A stretch of DNA of 64,000 nt from Ensifer sp. IC4062 (GCF_020193575.1 NZ_JADYVD010000010.1:95249-159248); one strand, 5' to 3'; counted from the first letter of the stretch, positions 27,386-36,550 are shown. Notes: generated from the letters alone by a model not told the origin. Translations and numbers: made by a program.

Positions 27386-27419
27386 CTGGCCAGCGTCGTC
27401 GGGTGACGACACTGGCCAG
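27386..27419 (-). terminator. Hairpin downstream of the isochorismatase gene
   Basis: 15-base arms (ctggccagcgtcgtc and gacgacactggccag, one mismatch) around a gggt loop, seven bases after the gene's stop. Only a short T run follows on the minus strand, so it may act as a transcript-stabilising hairpin or weak terminator. Confidence 0.65.
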
Positions 27420-27426
27420 TCTGCGG

Positions 27427-28068
27427 CTATTCGGCGCGATCGTAAGAGAACTGGATGCCGGCGGTGCCGCCGGTCTCGATGAAGAGGTTCATGAAGGCGG
27501 GCACGGTCTCACTGCGCTTCCAGTCGCGCTGGAGCTCGCAGAAGAGCTGCACCGTGGAGATGAGTTTTCCGCCCGCCTGCTCGATACGCCGCAGCGCCGC
27601 CTCATGCGCCGTAACCGAGGTGCCGCCGACCGCGTCAACAGGGACATAGACCTCATAGCCTTCGGCCAGCGCGTCGATCGCCGGAAAGGTAAGACAGGCT
27701 TCGGTCCAGAGCGCCGTCATGACGAGCTTCTTGCGGCCGGTGTCCTCGACCGCCTTGCGGAATTCGACATCCTCCCAGCTGTTGATGGTGGTGCGGTCAT
27801 AGGTCGGATATTCGCCGAGCACCTTTCGGATATGCGGCACCGGCGGCTTGTTGAGGCCGGTCTTTACGTTCACGGTCGAATGGACAATCGGCAGTCCATA
27901 GGCGACCGCCGCCTTCGAGCAGCCGACGATATTGTTGAGCAGCAGCTGCCGGTCCATCGAGGCGATGGAGTTCACCTGAACGGGCTGGTAGTCGATGATA
28001 ATGAACGCAGCATTCTGCGGGGTGAGGAGGCGGTCCTTGGCAGGATCGCGGATCGGTTCGCTAGCCAT
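27427..28068 (-). CDS. Isochorismatase-family hydrolase (YcaC-like)
   Basis: 213 residues from the ATG at 28068, preceded by GGGAGAAG. The cysteine-hydrolase catalytic set is visible: Asp in AAFIIIDYQPVQVNS, Lys in DTGRKKLVMTALWTEACLTF, and nucleophile Cys in TEACLTF. The C-terminal extension with QLFCELQRDW matches YcaC-type octameric hydrolases of unknown substrate. A strong hairpin follows the stop. Confidence 0.9.
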   Translation of the reverse strand: MASEPIRDPAKDRLLTPQNAAFIIIDYQPVQVNSIASMDRQLLLNNIVGCSKAAVAYGLPIVHSTVNVKTGLNKPPVPHIRKVLGEYPTYDRTTINSWEDVEFRKAVEDTGRKKLVMTALWTEACLTFPAIDALAEGYEVYVPVDAVGGTSVTAHEAALRRIEQAGGKLISTVQLFCELQRDWKRSETVPAFMNLFIETGGTAGIQFSYDRAE

Positions 28069-28477
28069 GTCTTCTCCCTTCGGTCTGTTGTGATCTGCAT
28101 AGCCCTGACCCACATGTTGAGATCATTTTGTGGAGGAGCTTGTTAAAGCAATCGGGCCCTTGGACTCTTAGCAAATCTGCCAGGTCCCAATGAGGCAGCC
28201 ATTGCGAAACCGGTGTTTCCCTTAGGCGAACAATCGATCGACGATAGTGCCGGCGCGTGAAAGACTCCTCCCGATGTGAAACTGGTCGCGATACATAAAC
28301 TCGCACTCGATTGTTCACGTGACACGAACCAAAGGTTCGGCGAGACATCCAGTTGAGACCGACTATTCCTCCCCACTCCGCTTTGACTCCAGACAGATAG
28401 TAATCGATGCAGCGGACGATAGTGGGCTACTTCGACAGGCACGTCCTCCCGCAACGGTTGAGCGAGCGTGCAGCGGC
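28069..28477. other. Intergenic region, no gene recognised
   Basis: About 410 bases between the isochorismatase promoter and the 3' end of the NmrA-like gene. Overlapping minus-strand frames (28061-28348 and 28143-28454) have no ribosome binding site and no recognisable family, so I treat them as noncoding. The isochorismatase promoter must lie in its left part. Confidence 0.4.
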
Positions 28478-29353
28478 TTATGGGGTAGCGTGTAGCGTTG
28501 TCACCATACGCTTGATCGCGGCTGCCAAGGGTGTCGCGCCGCGCCAGTGCTCGTTGTTCTCCTGGCGGGTGACGCGGCCGCGCGCGATGCCGTCATACAT
28601 ACCAAGCAGAGCCGTGGCGACTTCCGGCGTGACGCCCGCCTCGGTCAGAACCGCAAGGTGCTGCTCCGGCGGCAGGAATACCGGCTCGATCGGGCGGCCA
28701 AGAACTTCCGCAAAGGCGGTCGCCACATCGCGGGCGCTCCAATCCTCTTGTCCACCAAGTTCCACGATCCGCGTGCCCTCCCACGTCTCGGTCATGAGCT
28801 GAGCAGCCGCCTCTCCCACATCCGCGGTGCTAACCATGGGGATGTTCTGCTCAACGTTCAGGAACGACGGCAGAATGCCCTCCGAGATGGCGGCTTCAGC
28901 AACCTCCGACCAGGTTTCGATGAAATAGCCACTGCGAAGAAAAGCTGTGGCGCGCGCGGCACCGGCAAGCGCAGTCTCGATTTCGTGCAACGTGGCGATG
29001 ACGCCGGTGTCGGAGGCATGCTGCGCACCAATCGATGAAAGGACAACCGTCTTGGCAAGGTTTGCGCGCCGCACTGCTTCGGCAATAGCTCTGCCAAGCT
29101 CCGCCGCCTGTGCGAACGGATCACCGTCCCGAGGCGGCGGGCTCAGGAGGAACGCCGCCGACGCGCCCTCCATGGCCCGAGAGACGTCGTCCGCACTGTA
29201 AAGGTTGGCGATGGCGACCTCGGCACCCAGCGCCTTCCATGATTCACCCTGCTCCGGACGGCGCACCACGACACGCACCTGCTCGCCACGCTCAATAAGC
29301 GCACGTGCTGTTTCGCCGCCAGCCCTACCCGCTGCTCCAAAGACCACATGCAT
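28478..29353 (-). CDS. NmrA/NAD(P)H-binding atypical SDR protein
   Basis: 291 residues from the ATG at 29353 (MHVVFGAAGRAGGETARALIERGEQVRVVVRRPEQ), with CTGGAGG upstream. The NmrA-type GxxGxxG motif and the Arg that selects NADP(H) are in this segment. FLLSPPPRDGDPFAQAAE and VVLSSIGAQHAS follow. Such proteins are quinone-oxidoreductase-like enzymes or redox sensors. It is divergent from the LysR gene at 29448, its probable regulator. Confidence 0.9.
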   Translation of the reverse strand: MHVVFGAAGRAGGETARALIERGEQVRVVVRRPEQGESWKALGAEVAIANLYSADDVSRAMEGASAAFLLSPPPRDGDPFAQAAELGRAIAEAVRRANLAKTVVLSSIGAQHASDTGVIATLHEIETALAGAARATAFLRSGYFIETWSEVAEAAISEGILPSFLNVEQNIPMVSTADVGEAAAQLMTETWEGTRIVELGGQEDWSARDVATAFAEVLGRPIEPVFLPPEQHLAVLTEAGVTPEVATALLGMYDGIARGRVTRQENNEHWRGATPLAAAIKRMVTTLHATP

Positions 29354-29416
29354 CGTCCTGTCCTCCAGAAGGTTCGTGAACGTCTCGATGCAGGTTGAAA
29401 TACCGCTCGGCATTCC

Positions 29417-29431
29417 ATGCGTCCAATGCAT
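29417..29431. promoter_or_regulatory. Candidate LysR box in the nmrA/lysR divergent promoter
   Basis: The interrupted palindrome atgcgtccaatgcat contains a T-N11-A core, between the two divergent starts at 29353 and 29448. The arms are only four bases, so the call is weak and rests on position. Confidence 0.35.
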
Positions 29432-29447
29432 GCGTTATATAGTCTTT

Positions 29448-30410
29448 ATGCGCGAAGTGAATTTACGTCGGACTGATCTGAACCTGCTCGTGGTGCTTGA
29501 GGCGCTCCTTGAGGAAAGGAGTGTTACGCGCGCCGCCAGCCGCCTCGGCATGAGCCAACCAGCCGTGAGCCGCGCCCTGGGGCGCCTGCGCAAGCTGTTC
29601 GGCGATGGCCTGCTGGTGGAAGGGCGGAGTGGCTACACGCCGACGACGCGGGCCGAAGACATTCGACCAAGACTGCGCAGAGCTCTCGCACAAATCGGCG
29701 ACATGCTGGAAGCGAGCTCCTTCGATCCGGCAACCGCGACCGGCAACGTGCGGCTGCTGATGCTGGACCTCGAGACCGCCGCTCTCGTGCCTCATCTGCT
29801 TGCCCGCCTCGCGATCGAGGCGCCGCAGCTCGATCTCGACATCGCGGCACCGGGACCCAGGGGTATCGAAGCGCTGGAGAACGATGCCGTGGATGCGGTG
29901 ATCGGCGTGATCGACTCGGCGCCGGCAGGAATCCGCCGACGCGGCCTCTATGACGACACTTTCGTCACGCTGATGCGCACCGGACATCCCGCGGCAAGCA
30001 GGAAGCTCACTCTGACCCGCTATTTGGAGCTGGGACACATCGTGGTGAGCGTCACCGGCGAAGGGTCGGCGCCCGTCGACATGGCGCTCGCCCGGATGGG
30101 CCGCAGGCGGCGGGTGCACGTCCGCGTGCCAAGCTTTCTGGCGGCCGTGGAGATCGCCGCCCACTCAGATCTGATCATGACCCTGCCATCGAGTCTGGCG
30201 CGGACGGCGGCGGGCATGGGTCGGTTCGTTGCGCTACCCCCACCGCTCGATCTTGGCAGCTTTACGATGAGCCTGCTCTGGCACGCGCGCCACCAGGACG
30301 AGCTGCGTCACATCTGGTTGCGGCGCACCGTTGTCGCTGCGGCCAAGGCCCTGGGCGGGACCAAGAAAGCCGACGAAGGGGATACTGCAGAGGGCTCAGA
30401 AGTTCCCTGA
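29448..30410 (+). CDS. LysR-family transcriptional regulator
   Basis: 320 residues. The ATG at 29448 gives MREVNLRRTDLNLLVVLEALLEERSV, the NodD/NahR-type opening; a Met six codons earlier is possible. The HTH is SVTRAASRLGMSQPAVSRALGRLRKLFGDGLLVEG. The effector-binding domain follows (GNVRLLMLDLETAALVPHLLARL...). It is transcribed divergently from the NmrA-like gene, which it probably controls in response to a small redox-active or aromatic ligand (inference). Confidence 0.92.
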   Translation: MREVNLRRTDLNLLVVLEALLEERSVTRAASRLGMSQPAVSRALGRLRKLFGDGLLVEGRSGYTPTTRAEDIRPRLRRALAQIGDMLEASSFDPATATGNVRLLMLDLETAALVPHLLARLAIEAPQLDLDIAAPGPRGIEALENDAVDAVIGVIDSAPAGIRRRGLYDDTFVTLMRTGHPAASRKLTLTRYLELGHIVVSVTGEGSAPVDMALARMGRRRRVHVRVPSFLAAVEIAAHSDLIMTLPSSLARTAAGMGRFVALPPPLDLGSFTMSLLWHARHQDELRHIWLRRTVVAAAKALGGTKKADEGDTAEGSEVP

Positions 30411-30498
30411 GATCGCAAGGCCGTGGCGAGCGCTGCCACATCGACCCCGGCAAGCCAGCGTTCCGACGGCTGATCCCTCTCGACCGATTTCGCCCGAC

Positions 30499-30690
30499 CT
30501 ATGGAAGTTCGATCTCGCCGTCCACGACGTGGTTGAGGCCGGTGCCCTCCGCCGTCAGCGTCATGCGGACCTTCAGCTTCCTGCCGCCGACCTGCCCTTC
30601 GCGCACGGCCTCCTCGAGCTTGCGCTGCGAGGTCACGCCGACTTCCTTCAGGAACTTGCGGATCGACATGTTGAAGGCGTCTTCACTCAT
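30499..30690 (-). CDS. DUF6494-family small protein
   Basis: 63 residues from the ATG at 30690 (MSEDAFNMSIRKFLKEVGVT), preceded by GGAGAGGAG. The helix MSIRKFLKEVGVTSQRKLEEAVREG followed by LKVRMTLTAEGTGLNHVVDGEIEL matches a small conserved alphaproteobacterial family of unknown function. It has no signal peptide or membrane segment. Confidence 0.8.
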   Translation of the reverse strand: MSEDAFNMSIRKFLKEVGVTSQRKLEEAVREGQVGGRKLKVRMTLTAEGTGLNHVVDGEIELP

Positions 30691-30785
30691 GGCGGAACTC
30701 CTCTCCTGTCCGGAAGGGATTGTAAGGGAAGGCAAGCGGTCAGGCAAAGAGGACCCCGACGCCCCGTGCCACAGAAGCCGCGCTA

Positions 30786-30826
30786 CAGAAAAAGACCCCG
30801 AGCCGGGAGGGGGGCGTCGGGGTCTC
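30786..30826 (-). terminator. Rho-independent terminator for the alcohol dehydrogenase transcript
   Basis: On the minus strand, arms AGACCCCGA and TCGGGGTCT enclose a 15-base GC-rich loop and are followed by TTTTT. A further complementary block (30749-30765) offers a longer alternative stem with 30811-30827. It lies about 190 bases after the dehydrogenase stop and upstream of the DUF6494 gene, separating the two transcripts. Confidence 0.75.
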
Positions 30827-31017
30827 TTGATCGGCCCTCTTGGGAGGAGGAGCGGAACCGATCGAACGATTGCGCAGCGGGAGGAGATCTGCGCGTTGAT
30901 GGTGAGAATAGATCATGCCCCGTCATCCAATAGTTCCCCAGGTAACATCGCGGCCTTCCGCGGGAAGTCCCGCGGCTACGAAGTGCCTCACGTTTTCTCA
31001 CCTGTGTCACAACCGGG

Positions 31018-32037
31018 CTATTGCCCGGTCGTTATCACCATCCGGAACCGGGCTGCGCCGCTCATCATCCGCTCATAGGCTTCGGCTGCCCGCTCGAGCG
31101 GCATCGTTTCGATCATCGGCCGAATGTTGGCAAGGGCGCTGAACGCCAAAGTCTCTTCAGAATCGGCCGAGGTTCCAGAGGGCCATCCCTGAATCGCCCG
31201 GCGGCCGCCGATCAGCAGCAATGGCGAGACCTCGATGGGATCGGGTGCAGCTCCAACGACGATCATCTTGCCATCAACGGCCAGTCCGCCAAGCACCGCG
31301 CTCATCGCCTGCGAACTGGTGACCGTGGACAGGATCACGCGGGCTCCACCCAGCTTGTTCAATTCGGCGGCGACGTCCTGGGTGGTGCTATCGAAATAGT
31401 GATGGGCACCAAGCTCGAGCGCCAGCGGCCGCTTATCGGCGCCCCGCGCGATGGCGACCGTCCGGCAGCCCATCTTGGCGGCGAACTGGACACCGAGATG
31501 ACCGAGACCGCCGATGCCAAGCACCGCGACAGTATCGCCGGCACGAATCCCGCTGTTCCGCAATGCATTGTAGGTCGTGATTCCAGCGCACAGGAGCGGC
31601 GCAGCCTCGGCAGCCTGCAGATCATCCGGGATCGCAGCCAGGGCTTCGAAAGGCGCGATCATGTAGTCGGCATAACCGCCATCATAGCTGATGCCGGGAA
31701 TTTGCCCGTTAGCACATGTAATGAAATCGCCGCGGCGACAGGACGGACAATGGCCACAGTGGCCCCCGTGCCAGCCAACCCCGACCCGTTGCCCCGGCTC
31801 CCAGTTGGTCACACGCTCGCCGACCTTGTCGATGACCCCGACAACTTCGTGGCCCGGCACGCGCGGATAGTTGATGCCCGGGAATGCCCCCAATTTCGTG
31901 AAGGCATCGCTGTGACATACCCCGCACGCCTGGACCTTGATCAGGACCTGGCCCGCAGCCGGGGTCGGAACCTCGCGTTCGACCAGCTCGAATGGTCCGT
32001 TGGCGTGTTTCACTTGAACAGCACGCATGCGTGGCAT
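31018..32037 (-). CDS. Zinc-dependent alcohol dehydrogenase
   Basis: 339 residues. The start at 32037 has GGGAGG five bases upstream (a Met three codons later is possible). Catalytic zinc ligands are in CGVCHSDAFTKLG and GHEVVGVI; the four structural-zinc Cys lie in HCGHCPSCRRGDFITC. The coenzyme site is AVLGIGGLGHLGVQFAAKMG (about residues 165-184). It is an NAD(P)-dependent alcohol or aldehyde oxidoreductase of the AdhA/AdhP branch, cytoplasmic. The fRMsr gene upstream on the same strand is 55 bases away and may be cotranscribed. Confidence 0.93.
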   Translation of the reverse strand: MPRMRAVQVKHANGPFELVEREVPTPAAGQVLIKVQACGVCHSDAFTKLGAFPGINYPRVPGHEVVGVIDKVGERVTNWEPGQRVGVGWHGGHCGHCPSCRRGDFITCANGQIPGISYDGGYADYMIAPFEALAAIPDDLQAAEAAPLLCAGITTYNALRNSGIRAGDTVAVLGIGGLGHLGVQFAAKMGCRTVAIARGADKRPLALELGAHHYFDSTTQDVAAELNKLGGARVILSTVTSSQAMSAVLGGLAVDGKMIVVGAAPDPIEVSPLLLIGGRRAIQGWPSGTSADSEETLAFSALANIRPMIETMPLERAAEAYERMMSGAARFRMVITTGQ

Positions 32038-32092
32038 GGGGGCCTCCCGTGGTTGGCGTTGCATCGGGTAGCAGTAGGCAACCGCGCGCTGC

Positions 32093-32581
32093 CTAAAGAT
32101 CAGCGCTGGCCTTCACGTAAATTGCTGCAATTGCTTCGATGCCGCGCTGATCGTCGAGATCGAAACGCGCGAGCAAGGGGCTGTCGAGGTCGATGACACC
32201 GAGAATTCGACGTTCCCGGATCAACGGCACCACAAGCTCCGAGCGCGAGGCTGCATCACAGGCGATGTGATCGGCAAAGGCGTGCACGTCCTCGACGAGC
32301 ACGGACTGCCCTCGTTCGACCGCTGCCCCGCAGACGCCGCGACCCACAGCGATGCGCACACAGGCCGGCTTGCCCTGGAACGGTCCCAGGACCAGCTCTT
32401 CGGGCGATCGCAAGAAGTAAAAGCCGGCCCAGTTCAAATCGGGGAGGCTCGCGAATAAGAGCGCCGCGGTATTGGCAGCATTCGCGATTGCGTCGCGCTC
32501 GCCGCTGATGAGGCCGCCGAGCTGCTGCGCCAGATCGCGGTAGAGAGCGACTTTGTCATCAACTGCGATCACGCTTCCCAC
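32093..32581 (-). CDS. msrC: Free methionine-(R)-sulfoxide reductase (GAF domain)
   Basis: 162 residues, a single GAF domain. The three Cys required by the fRMsr family are present: KPACVRIAVGRGVCGAAVE (two) and HIACDAASRSELVVPL (one). NWAGFYFL and GVIDLDSPLLARFD are diagnostic. It reduces free Met-R-sulfoxide using thioredoxin, an oxidative-stress repair function in the cytoplasm. Length fits the family. Confidence 0.93.
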   Translation of the reverse strand: MGSVIAVDDKVALYRDLAQQLGGLISGERDAIANAANTAALLFASLPDLNWAGFYFLRSPEELVLGPFQGKPACVRIAVGRGVCGAAVERGQSVLVEDVHAFADHIACDAASRSELVVPLIRERRILGVIDLDSPLLARFDLDDQRGIEAIAAIYVKASADL

Positions 32582-32871
32582 TCCTCATCAAGCGTTAAGA
32601 TTGAAGCTGCGGCGTCGCAACGGCGATATCAATATTCTGCGTTCGATGGATCGTCTTCATTGCGATGGAGGTGGGCATGCACGCGCATGGCCCTCGACAG
32701 ATAATACCCGCGCCAGCGGCCGAGCGGTAGCGTGCATCGGGCGATATCCGGAATGACCGGATTGGGTCAGGAACGCCGGTCCACAGAATGTCGGCTTTCA
32801 GCGTGCCGGGCTCAAGAATGACCGGCTGGGAAAGTTGTCAAAGGAGGCGGGTCAGCGTCCGATGAGGGTTG

Positions 32872-33816
32872 CTAGTCGAACTCACGCGTCTTTCCCTCCA
32901 ACCCCCGCTTTTCGGTCATGATTTCGTGGAGGCTCGATCTGAGAAAGGCTGCGGCAGGTAGCAGAGGCTTGTCGAGACGGCGGGCCAGATAGGACCAGCT
33001 AACAGTCCTGCCGCCCTCGCCAAGCGCTGCAGCCGGCAGCCGCTGGAGCCGCCCTTCTTCGAGGTCGTCTCGGACGAGCCAATCCGGAAGCCTGCCCCAA
33101 CCGATGCCCGCTCGTATCATTTCGTGCTTTGCTTCTTGGCTTCCCACACGCCATTTTCGCTGCGACAGCACACCGTAATCTCGACCTTGGGAGCGGACGG
33201 TCGGATCGACCAGCACGATCTGAACGTGCTCCGCGAGCTCTCCTGCACTCACCCGCCCCGCTTTGGCCATCTGCGCCAGGGGATGCATGGAGCTTACAAC
33301 CGCAACGAGAGCGAGTGGCGCGAGCGAGTCAAACTCCAATCGCGGGTCCCGCAGATCTTCACCAACCGTGATCGCGAGGTCGGCTGTGCCCATTAGCAAG
33401 GCATCAACCGGTTCTCCCAGCGTCCCGATTTGCAATTGAACACCCACTGATGGAAAAGCGGCATGCAGTCGGCCCAGAGCTTCACCGATGCTCGAAACTG
33501 GGAAAAGCGTATCTGCGATCACCGCGAGTTCGATTTCCACTCCGCTGCCCATGCCTCGCGCCTTGGCACGCAGCAAGTCCGCCCGCAGGAGGAGCGAGCG
33601 GCTGTCTTCCAGCAACGCCCTTCCTTCCACCGTCAGGGCTGGCCGACGAGACGATCTGTCGAATAGCGGCGTTCCCAACTCCGTTTCCAGATTGGCGACG
33701 GCATGGCTCACCGCCGACTGCGCACGCCCGAGCCTGGCCGCAGCCAGGCGAAAGCTGCCGGCGTCGGCGACAGCGACAAACATGCGCAGTTGGTCGAGTG
33801 TCAGTGCGTCAAGCAT
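32872..33816 (-). CDS. LysR-family transcriptional regulator
   Basis: 314 residues. The HTH near the N-terminus is GSFRLAAARLGRAQSAVSHAVANLETELGTPLFDRSSR (about residues 20-57). The effector domain follows, with VQLQIGTLGEPVDALLMGTADLAI. It is divergent from the FMN reductase-DMT exporter operon. The shared 96-base promoter region carries two copies of ccgtagatca, probably its binding sites. Confidence 0.92.
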   Translation of the reverse strand: MLDALTLDQLRMFVAVADAGSFRLAAARLGRAQSAVSHAVANLETELGTPLFDRSSRRPALTVEGRALLEDSRSLLLRADLLRAKARGMGSGVEIELAVIADTLFPVSSIGEALGRLHAAFPSVGVQLQIGTLGEPVDALLMGTADLAITVGEDLRDPRLEFDSLAPLALVAVVSSMHPLAQMAKAGRVSAGELAEHVQIVLVDPTVRSQGRDYGVLSQRKWRVGSQEAKHEMIRAGIGWGRLPDWLVRDDLEEGRLQRLPAAALGEGGRTVSWSYLARRLDKPLLPAAAFLRSSLHEIMTEKRGLEGKTREFD

Positions 33817-33823
33817 GATCGTT

Positions 33824-33873
33824 TCCGTAGATCAGATTGAGCGAAATTTTAGCAATCCCGTAGATCAAATGAA
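33824..33873. promoter_or_regulatory. Direct-repeat operator in the lysR/FMN-reductase intergenic region
   Basis: The words tccgtagatcagattga (33824-33840) and cccgtagatcaaatgaa (33857-33873) are direct repeats 33 bases apart, about three helical turns, on one face of the DNA. They sit between the divergent starts at 33816 and 33913, where a LysR regulator normally binds. Confidence 0.65.
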
Positions 33874-33912
33874 TATGTCATTGGTCGTTCATCGACAATG
33901 CAGGAGATGACC

Positions 33913-34488
33913 ATGGCCGAGCGGCTAAAACTTGCCGTGCTGATCGGAAGCACGCGCGAAAAGCGATATGGCGACAAGGTGGGGCAGTGGTTTGTCGGAG
34001 AAGCCCGAGGATCAGATGACTTTGACGTTTCCATCCTCGACGTGGCGGACATCGAATTGCCCGCCGTCCATCCTGCAGAGCCGACGCCTGCGATCAACGC
34101 GTTCACGCGCCAACTCGCGAGTGCCGATGCTTTCGTGGTGGTAACGCCCGAGTACAATCACAGCTATCCGGCACATCTCAAACACGCGATCGATCAGGCG
34201 AACGAGGAATGGCACGCAAAGGCGGTCGGCTTCGTTTCATACGGCGGCGTGTCCGGTGGCTTGCGGGCCGTCGAACATCTCAGACAGGTGTTTGCCGAAC
34301 TGCATGCCGTTACCGTTCGCGACGCCGTGAGCTTTCACGCCGTGTGGGAGCATTTCTCGGGTGAGGCAGGACCCCCGAATCCAGAAAAGAGTTCAGGCGC
34401 GGCAAAGACAATGCTGCATCAACTCAAATGGTGGGCCACGGCGCTGAAAACGGCGCGATCTCGAGCGGCCTACACAGCCAGCTTGTAG
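33913..34488 (+). CDS. NADPH-dependent FMN reductase family protein
   Basis: 191 residues. The ATG at 33913 is seven bases after AGGAG; an in-frame ATG at 33898 overlaps that site. The flavodoxin-like fold shows LAVLIGSTREKRYGDKVGQWF (FMN phosphate loop) and VVVTPEYNHSYPAHLKHAID, the family's TPEYN motif. GFVSYGGVSGGLRAVEHLR follows. It reduces FMN, quinones or azo compounds. It is cotranscribed with the DMT exporter, whose ATG is nine bases past its stop. Confidence 0.92.
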   Translation: MAERLKLAVLIGSTREKRYGDKVGQWFVGEARGSDDFDVSILDVADIELPAVHPAEPTPAINAFTRQLASADAFVVVTPEYNHSYPAHLKHAIDQANEEWHAKAVGFVSYGGVSGGLRAVEHLRQVFAELHAVTVRDAVSFHAVWEHFSGEAGPPNPEKSSGAAKTMLHQLKWWATALKTARSRAAYTASL

Positions 34489-34496
34489 CCGCTGCC

Positions 34497-35387
34497 ATGG
34501 TGTCGCAAAGGATACTGGCAGGCGGGCTGATGTCGCTCGCCATGGCGCTGGTCGGGTCAGGCGTCGTCGCATCGAAATTGATTGCAGGAGGCATGCATCC
34601 GTTCCTGGCTGTGCCCCTTCGATTCCTGATCTCGACGCCGATCTTCATTGGCCTCGTCTATCTGACGGGTACACCGACCCCACGGTTGACAGCGCGCGAG
34701 CTCTTCATCGTCGCTCTTCAAGCAGCGGCAGGAAGCGCGGGATACAGCATCCTGATGATCGTTGCCTTGACCATGACGACCGGCGCAAGCGCCAGCGTCA
34801 TCCATGGCCTGTTACCTGTGTTGGCGGCACTCGTTGCGACACTGGCTTTGAGCGAAAGGCTGAGCGCCAGGCTGTGGGTCGCCATAGCCGCCGCCACAAC
34901 AGGCGCGCTCTTGGTGAATCTTGTTTCCGCAAACCGCATTGGGCTTGATGCCAGACAGTTGCTTGGCAACTTGCTCGTTGTCCTGGCCGTGTCGGGGGAA
35001 GCGCTGTTCGCAATCCTCAACAAGAAAATCGGGAAATCCTTGCCGCCTCTCTATATGGCCGCGTTGATGAGCTCGATCTCCTTGGCTCTTACCTTGCCGC
35101 TGGCTGCCCTTATGTTCGCTGTCGGCCCCATCGAAAGCACCCGGTCGGCACTGGCGGCTACGGTCTACATCAGCGTGTTTCCCACGGTTCTCGGCTTCTG
35201 GCTTTGGTATTCAGGCACGTCACGGATCAGCGGCGGAGAAGCAAGCGTGTTCATGGCGGTTCTCCCCGTCGCAGCCCTCATACTGTCTGGCCTTTTCCTC
35301 GGGGAGACGATCACGCCCGCCCACGTCATGGGAATTGCACTTGTGCTCTTTGGCATCGTTGTATCGCTGTCCAGACGCGCACTTTGA
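34497..35387 (+). CDS. EamA/DMT-superfamily transporter
   Basis: 296 residues with ten predicted membrane spans in two EamA halves. The start at 34497 gives MVSQRILAGGLMSLAMALVGSGVVASKLIAGG. A typical EamA phrase near the end is GGEASVFMAVLPVAALILSGLFLGETITPAHVMGIALVLFGI. It is a metabolite or drug exporter of unknown substrate, downstream of an FMN reductase under a divergent LysR. The pair may detoxify and export a redox-active compound (inference). Confidence 0.92.
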   Translation: MVSQRILAGGLMSLAMALVGSGVVASKLIAGGMHPFLAVPLRFLISTPIFIGLVYLTGTPTPRLTARELFIVALQAAAGSAGYSILMIVALTMTTGASASVIHGLLPVLAALVATLALSERLSARLWVAIAAATTGALLVNLVSANRIGLDARQLLGNLLVVLAVSGEALFAILNKKIGKSLPPLYMAALMSSISLALTLPLAALMFAVGPIESTRSALAATVYISVFPTVLGFWLWYSGTSRISGGEASVFMAVLPVAALILSGLFLGETITPAHVMGIALVLFGIVVSLSRRAL

Positions 35388-35797
35388 AGAGATGACAGTC
35401 GCGGTTCTTTTGACCGCGCTGGGCTCAATCGAGCCATTCGCCGGGTCTGTGACAATGGCTGCAAAGGGTCGGAGTGGAAAGCGCACGTCGCTGACGTGTA
35501 CCCGAATGGGCGGGAAGTCTCGATTTCTGCCGCCCGCGCGAGCGCTGGGAGCCCTCCCCCGAAAGTGAGGATGTGTGGTTCGGCGTGTCCAAGAGACGCT
35601 GGGTAAACCTGATGGGTATTTGCGCGCGGAGCGAGCGTGACCAAGCCAAGAATCACTGTAGTCTGCGGAACGAAGCTGGTGGTCTGTTTGCTAACTTTTG
35701 ATGCACCCTCCCCAACCCTGATCAGCAGAGCCGGCGAGCTTTGTTCAAAATTGCCACGGCCGCCCTATACTCTTGCGTGATATCCGGGAGAGAGTTC
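35388..35797. other. Intergenic region, no gene recognised
   Basis: About 410 bases between the DMT exporter and the exported PCMT. Short frames on both strands have no family resemblance or ribosome binding site. The promoter of the PCMT pair should lie in the last 100 bases. Confidence 0.4.
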
Positions 35798-36550
35798 ATG
35801 CGTCCTCTAGCCCAGTGCCAAGTGCTGCTGGCCGCGGTTCTGGCGAGCATTGCCGCCGTGGCTTCGACATCCGCGCCCGCTCAGGATCGCGCCGGCGAAC
35901 GGGCAGCGATGATCGAGACGATCAAATCGCACGCACGCTCAGCGCCCTCGGCGGTCGGGCGCCAGGGCATCGATCCGGCGGTGCTGGAGACAATGCGTAA
36001 AGTGCCGCGCCACCTGTTTGTACCCGAGGAGCAGCGCAGTGCGGCCTATCGAGACCGGCCGCTGCCGATCGGTTACGGTCAGACCATCTCGCAACCCTTC
36101 ATCGTCGCGCTGATGACCGACCTGATCAATGTCGGGCCTGGCGACGTTGTGCTGGAGGTCGGCACCGGCTCGGGTTATCAGGCAGCCGTCCTGTCGCCGC
36201 GCGCAGCGAAGGTTTACTCGATCGAGATCATACCGGAACTCGGCAAAAGGGCGGCCGCCCGGCTCGCGGAGCTCCGCTACGGCAATGTCGAGGTGAAGGT
36301 GGGCGACGGTTACTATGGTTGGCCCGCGCACGCGCCTTTCGACGGTATCCTGGTTACTGCCGCTGCCAGTCACATTCCGCCGCCGCTGGTCGAGCAACTC
36401 GCCAAAGGCGGCCGGATGGTCGTCCCGGTGGGAGCGCCCTTCGCGACCCAGTTTCTCATGCTGGTCGAGAAGCGACAGGATGGAAGCATCACGACCCGGC
36501 AGTTGCTGCCGGTGGGCTTTGTGCCGCTGCGCGGAGGCGGGGCCCGATGA
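35798..36550 (+). CDS. pcm: Protein-L-isoaspartate O-methyltransferase with signal peptide
   Basis: 250 residues from the ATG at 35798, with GGGAGAGAG upstream. PCMT motifs are intact: VPRHLFVPEEQRSAAYRDRPLPIGYGQTISQPFIVALMTDL, VLEVGTGSGYQAAVLS (SAM motif I) and VKVGDGYYGWPAHAPFDGILVTAAA. Unlike the usual cytosolic enzyme, residues 1-30 form a hydrophobic export signal ending STSAPAQ. It methylates isoaspartyl residues in damaged proteins, here apparently outside the cytoplasm. Its stop overlaps the next gene's start (ATGA), so the two are coupled. Confidence 0.92.
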   Translation: MRPLAQCQVLLAAVLASIAAVASTSAPAQDRAGERAAMIETIKSHARSAPSAVGRQGIDPAVLETMRKVPRHLFVPEEQRSAAYRDRPLPIGYGQTISQPFIVALMTDLINVGPGDVVLEVGTGSGYQAAVLSPRAAKVYSIEIIPELGKRAAARLAELRYGNVEVKVGDGYYGWPAHAPFDGILVTAAASHIPPPLVEQLAKGGRMVVPVGAPFATQFLMLVEKRQDGSITTRQLLPVGFVPLRGGGAR

